A DNA stretch of 64,000 nucleotides, taken from the NCBI GenBank assembly GCA_945906815.1, contig CAMDRT010000001.1, forward strand, positions 124,001-188,000, given 5' to 3'. Below, piece by piece: positions 62,788-64,000 of this stretch (its first letter is position 1; each line of letters starts with the position of its first letter). The notes beneath the pieces are model-generated. The model saw only the letters and a program-made list of their open reading frames with translations. It searched no databases and was not told the DNA's origin. Source of the DNA: Bordetella parapertussis (GTDB taxonomy: Bacteria > Pseudomonadota > Gammaproteobacteria > Burkholderiales > SG8-41). A program made the position numbers and the translations under genes.

Positions 62788-63312
62788 ATGAAAAATATTC
62801 TCTTGGCGATGCTGATCTTTACCAGTAGCGTTGCGTTGGCGACAGTGCCGTCGGCAAACATTTCGATCGCGCTTTACGCCGAAACAAACTTCGCCCTTGC
62901 CAGTGGATCGAACACAGCCTTTGTTTACAACACGAGTATAAATTTCGGAAAAAGCGTTTTTTCGAGTCGCGCGGATGGGTTCGTGGCGGGCACGGGTCCC
63001 TTAAGGCCCGCAGCGCCGGGAGGGTTCGCTAATGGCGGTAACTGCGACTTGTGCGCGAGCAGTGGTAACAACTCGAATCCCGGCATTCAGACATTATCCG
63101 CCTCGAGTTTCGACGGACGCATTAGCAGCAACGATGTTGCTGCGGATAGCGGTGGCTATATTTTCGTCGCAGATGCAGCATCGAAGGACAGCACGGCAAA
63201 CGTTGCTACTGTGACGGCGGCGACCACTGAGCCCAAAACCTACGCGCTGATGCTCGCTGCCCTGGGTCTCATGGGCTTTGTGGTGAACCGCAGGCGCCAA
63301 CAAGATGCGTAG
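62788..63312 (+). CDS. PEP-CTERM sorting-domain protein, small
   Basis: 174 residues from ATG 62788, chosen because NILLAMLIFTSSVALATV is a good signal peptide start; the frame runs further upstream without features. The mature middle is low in charge and rich in Ser, Asn and Ala. The C-terminus reads TEPKTYALMLAALGLMGF then NRRRQ, a standard PEP-CTERM signal: a P-like motif (here EPKTY), one TM helix, and basic residues. Such proteins are processed by an exosortase and are often linked to EPS production; the exosortase is not in this window. An intrinsic terminator follows. Confidence 0.88.
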   Translation: MKNILLAMLIFTSSVALATVPSANISIALYAETNFALASGSNTAFVYNTSINFGKSVFSSRADGFVAGTGPLRPAAPGGFANGGNCDLCASSGNNSNPGIQTLSASSFDGRISSNDVAADSGGYIFVADAASKDSTANVATVTAATTEPKTYALMLAALGLMGFVVNRRRQQDA

Positions 63313-63336
63313 TCGCGCTCATCCGCACTGCATCAC

Positions 63337-63360
63337 ACCCCGCTTCGGCGGGGTTGTTTT
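63337..63360 (+). terminator. Intrinsic terminator after the PEP-CTERM gene
   Basis: ACCCCGC-ttcg-GCGGGGT, seven pairs with a stable UUCG loop, then TGTTTT. It begins 25 bases after the stop codon. Confidence 0.85.
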
Positions 63361-63591
63361 GGGGAAAGTTAAACCCAAAACTAACGCGCGAAAGCCTTAC
63401 CACAGTAGCGCCTGGGGGCACGCCATTGCCACGATAGTTACCTGCCATGCAAAATAGATTTGTGGGTGTAAAATTGCAGCGTGCCTGCAATTGCAAGTTG
63501 CCTGGTGTAGTTGCAAAGGCCGCTTTGCCTCGCTGGCGCATACGTAACGACGGGCGTGATTGTTTTTTTCAAGCAATCGCTAAATAGTGAT

Positions 63592-64000
63592 ATGGGTCGC
63601 AAATCTCCGGAACATTCCTTCATGCCGCGATCGACGCCTGCTACCTTCCGCAGCGCCACCCGACTCGGACGCGATCATCTTCTCAATTTGATTGAGAGCG
63701 TAATGGACCCGCTGGTCCTGGTGTTTTCGCAGTGGGCCGTGGCACTTTGGTTTGAGGGAAGGCTGGCTCCGCACGATATCATCTTGTCGCTGATCGTGTT
63801 TTCTCTGACATTTCCAGGCGCTGCCCGCCTCACCATGTCGCCGTGGCGCGCGCTGCGGCACATCACGGTGGGTTGGCTGGCACTATCGGGGCTGCTCTTA
63901 TTCTTCGGCTACGCGAGTAGTTATCTGACTGAATTCGGGAGCCATTATTTGCTGACCTGGTGGTGGGTGGCTTCGTTGAGTTTGATCGGTGCGCATTTCC
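63592..64000 (+). CDS. Undecaprenyl-phosphate sugar phosphotransferase (priming glycosyltransferase), N-terminal part, cut by window end
   Basis: The frame from ATG 63592 runs open to the window edge, giving 136 residues. Hydrophobic segments (for example VDPLVLVFSQWAVALWF-like, IILSLIVFSLTFPG, WLALSGLLLFFGYAS and LLTWWWVASLSLIG) alternate as in the N-terminal membrane region of EpsB/WcaJ-type priming enzymes, and the DPLVLVFSQWA/PHDIILSLIVFS pattern is what I remember of exopolysaccharide undecaprenyl-phosphate glucose phosphotransferases. The catalytic domain is beyond the window. ATG 63622 is an alternative start. It would load the first sugar onto undecaprenyl phosphate. Confidence 0.75.
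   Translation, partial: MGRKSPEHSFMPRSTPATFRSATRLGRDHLLNLIESVMDPLVLVFSQWAVALWFEGRLAPHDIILSLIVFSLTFPGAARLTMSPWRALRHITVGWLALSGLLLFFGYASSYLTEFGSHYLLTWWWVASLSLIGAHF

Overview
The window looks like a chromosomal segment of a GC-rich betaproteobacterium, most likely a Burkholderiales relative. The reasons are six or more Bug/TctC-type solute-binding proteins and TctA/TctB genes, CoA/flavin catabolic genes of the kind seen in Bordetella, Comamonadaceae and Alcaligenaceae, and an EpsE/F/G/L-type exopolysaccharide locus with a PEP-CTERM protein. No rRNA, tRNA, CRISPR array, insertion sequence or phage gene was recognised. The window opens inside a xanthine-dehydrogenase-type gene and closes inside a priming glycosyltransferase gene.

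Positions 1-24,000 hold catabolic and transport genes: a molybdopterin oxidoreductase C-terminus, a LysR regulator, two LLM flavin monooxygenase-like genes, five Bug proteins (two are tandem paralogues with a homogenised 3' end), TctB/TctA, an SDR lacking its catalytic residues, an HMG-CoA-lyase-like protein, an Old Yellow Enzyme and an MmgE/PrpD protein. Embedded here are pyrrolidone-carboxylate peptidase, a ferric-iron binding protein behind a clear Fur-box promoter, an exbB-like remnant, an NlpC/P60 hydrolase, a SelO pseudokinase, and an ArsC/Spx-like gene with an in-frame UGA exactly at the catalytic cysteine. That UGA is followed at the right distance by a 7-bp hairpin resembling a bacterial SECIS element.

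Positions 23,500-46,600 form an exopolysaccharide locus. An ANKH-like MATE-superfamily protein is divergent from epsL-, epsE-, epsF- and epsG-like genes, which are followed by a Wzy-like polymerase, a secreted glycoside hydrolase, a Wzx flippase, an FkbM methyltransferase, four glycosyltransferases, a Gfo/Idh-epimerase fusion, a WecG/TagA-STAS fusion, rfbD and galE.

Positions 46,670-61,165 are a minus-strand block inside the exopolysaccharide locus. It reads sfp-type PPTase, then a 2258-residue A-PCP-KS-AT-ACP-aminotransferase hybrid, then a 1360-residue C-A-PCP-TE protein, then a polysaccharide deacetylase, a GT2 glycosyltransferase and a TylF-type methyltransferase. The first five genes are nearly contiguous (gaps of 3, -4, 19 and 1 bases). 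Hand-read specificity codes suggest threonine for the first module and tentatively glycine for the last. Malonate extension plus transamination would give a 3,4-diamino-5-hydroxyhexanoyl unit before the final condensation. The thioesterase carries Cys instead of Ser. The window ends with a lytic transglycosylase, a palindrome-rich gap, a PEP-CTERM protein with a good intrinsic terminator, and the start of an undecaprenyl-phosphate sugar phosphotransferase.

The two most promising observations are the candidate selenocysteine ArsC-like gene and the small NRPS-PKS-aminotransferase line coupled to sugar-modifying genes inside an exopolysaccharide locus.
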